From Planctomycetota bacterium (lineage in GTDB: Bacteria; Planctomycetota; JAJSAM01), in contig JAOZQC010000012.1 in NCBI GenBank assembly GCA_029932425.1, positions 1 to 16,149 on the forward strand: DNA of 16,149 nt, read 5' to 3'. Shown piece after piece: positions 15,155 through 16,149 of this stretch. The notes under the pieces were generated by a model. It ran no database searches, was not told the DNA's origin, and saw only the letters and a program-made list of their open reading frames with translations. Every line of letters begins with the position of its first letter. Position 1 is the first letter of the stretch. The position numbers were made by a program, and so were the translations under genes.

Positions 15155-16149
15155 CTAAAGAGGTATCCGAATCCACCAGAGAAGACGAAGAGATGCCTCC
15201 CCGGGCGCCGACTCGTAGCCCAGGATCCCCCCCAGGAGATCCCAGCCCCCGCGCCCCCCCGGCCCCCCGCTCCGCTCCTCGAAGATCGTCCACAGCGGGC
15301 TCCAGGCCCGCTCGAAGTCCTCCCACGGGAAGGGGAGGAGCCAGAGGGCCGAGAACCGCTCCGAGCCGTCGGGGCGCACCACCTTCCGGAAGAGGGGCCA
15401 CAGCGAGGCGTCGCGGGAGATCCTCTCGCCGCCGGGTCCCCGGCGCTCGGTGTCGCGCCAGAAGGGCACCACGCGGAAGGAGTACACGGTGCCCGAGGGA
15501 ACGGGGTACTCCCGGTCCCAGATGATCGGCCACAGGTAGAAATCGTCCCGGCTCCCGCCCCGCCCCCGGCTCCGGCCGAACAGGGGCCACACCCGGAGCG
15601 CCTCCCGGCCCCCGGGCCCCTCCATCCTCCGGTACACGGGCCACAGCACGTTCGTCTCCGAGTACCCGTTCGCGGACCCCGCCGCCTGGTAGAGCGGGAA
15701 GAGCACGGTCCGCGCCCAGGCCTCGTCGGAGTTCACGCAGCCGTAGAAGGGGAAGGCGAAGAAGAAGCGCTCGGGGTGCTCCCGGTGGAGGTCCCGCTCC
15801 CCGAAGGAGACGAGCGGCCAGAGGATGGACGTCCGCCGGCTCTTCCCTTCGACCACCTCGTGGGAGTAGAAGGGCATGATCCGGAGGTTTCTCGTCCCCC
15901 CGCCCTCCCCCCAGTGCACCAGGGGCCAGAGCAGCGTGGTCCCCTCGTAGGCGCCGTCCCTCAGGGACAGGTAGAGGGGGAAGAAGCGATAGTGCAGCTC
16001 CTCCACCCCGAAGACGTCCCGCGTCTCGCCCCAGAAGGGGAGGAAGGCGAAGTAGGAGCCCTCCTCCGGGTCCGAGCCCCCCCACAGGACGGGAAAGACC
16101 GCCCAGTCGCGGTCCCCGCGGCCCTCGCCGTCCGCCACCACCTTGTTCC
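15155..16149 (-). CDS. WPL-repeat protein of unknown function, 5' end outside the window
   Basis: About 331 residues are visible and the reading frame stays open through the right edge. A GTG pair at 16141-16136 has no good ribosome binding site, and the repeats begin within about a dozen residues of it without a signal peptide, so the true start is probably beyond the window. The visible part is about 17 units of 16-22 residues. Each centres on a hydrophobic-Pro-hydrophobic-aromatic core (LWPLV, FPFYG, FPLYQ, LWPIIW, VPFWR, LWPLFR) followed by a polar, Gly/Arg/Glu-rich turn. It ends LLWWIRIPL at a TAG stop. This suggests a beta-strand/turn array, possibly a membrane barrel or propeller. I recognise no named family. 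It sits 25 nt upstream of the MlaE permease in the same direction, so a role in envelope lipid traffic is a guess from position. The last dozen codons are less GC-rich than the rest. Confidence 0.8.
   Translation of the reverse strand, partial: NKVVADGEGRGDRDWAVFPVLWGGSDPEEGSYFAFLPFWGETRDVFGVEELHYRFFPLYLSLRDGAYEGTTLLWPLVHWGEGGGTRNLRIMPFYSHEVVEGKSRRTSILWPLVSFGERDLHREHPERFFFAFPFYGCVNSDEAWARTVLFPLYQAAGSANGYSETNVLWPVYRRMEGPGGREALRVWPLFGRSRGRGGSRDDFYLWPIIWDREYPVPSGTVYSFRVVPFWRDTERRGPGGERISRDASLWPLFRKVVRPDGSERFSALWLLPFPWEDFERAWSPLWTIFEERSGGPGGRGGWDLLGGILGYESAPGEASLRLLWWIRIPL

Noticed and set aside
15126..16085. Alternative minus-strand frame overlapping the repeat protein and ending in an ATGA overlap with mlaE
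   Set aside because: The overlap is tempting, but the translation is Gly/Arg/Ala/Leu-rich without pattern, whereas the other frame shows regular aromatic repeats up to its stop.

Overview
The window is very GC-rich (by eye near 70%) and densely coding, with almost no free DNA. It encodes an MlaE/MlaD-type lipid-transport module, a lipoprotein and a type IV pilus motor cluster, so the source is a diderm (Gram-negative) bacterium. The order pilB-pilT-(pilB)-pilC-histidine kinase resembles the pilus cluster of Geobacter-like deltaproteobacteria. A GC-rich lineage of the former Deltaproteobacteria or a neighbouring phylum is my best guess, but the sequence does not prove it. I see no tRNA, rRNA, CRISPR array, insertion sequence or phage gene.

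Left and centre (about 1-9660), all on the minus strand, read from right to left: a PilB-type assembly ATPase, a PilT-type retraction ATPase, a second PilB-type ATPase, the inner-membrane platform protein PilC, a membrane-bound HAMP histidine kinase, and two consecutive DUF21/CBS (CorC/CNNM-like) membrane proteins. Spacings are 29 nt, a 4-nt overlap, 10 nt, 58 nt, 18 nt and a 4-nt overlap, so this looks like one operon. After a 124-nt gap with two GC-rich hairpins, a further minus-strand gene starts at 43 and runs off the left edge. No pilin, PilM-Q or response regulator is inside the window.

Middle (9660-13183): a short divergent intergenic region with a plausible plus-strand promoter, an 8-bp dyad and a hairpin in the pilB leader. 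It is followed on the plus strand by an uncharacterised lipoprotein and, 25 nt later, a full-length pyruvate phosphate dikinase.

Right (13202-16149), minus strand and convergent with ppdK: a protein built of about 17 short Trp/Pro/aromatic repeats (5' end outside the window), then an MlaE-type permease and an MlaD-type MCE protein with a long helical-repeat tail. The MlaF-type ATPase that should power the permease is not in the window. The repeat protein, placed directly upstream of the permease, is the least familiar item and the best candidate for something undescribed. The two PilB-like ATPases flanking PilT, both with a degenerate c-di-GMP-type N-terminal tandem, are the second point of interest.
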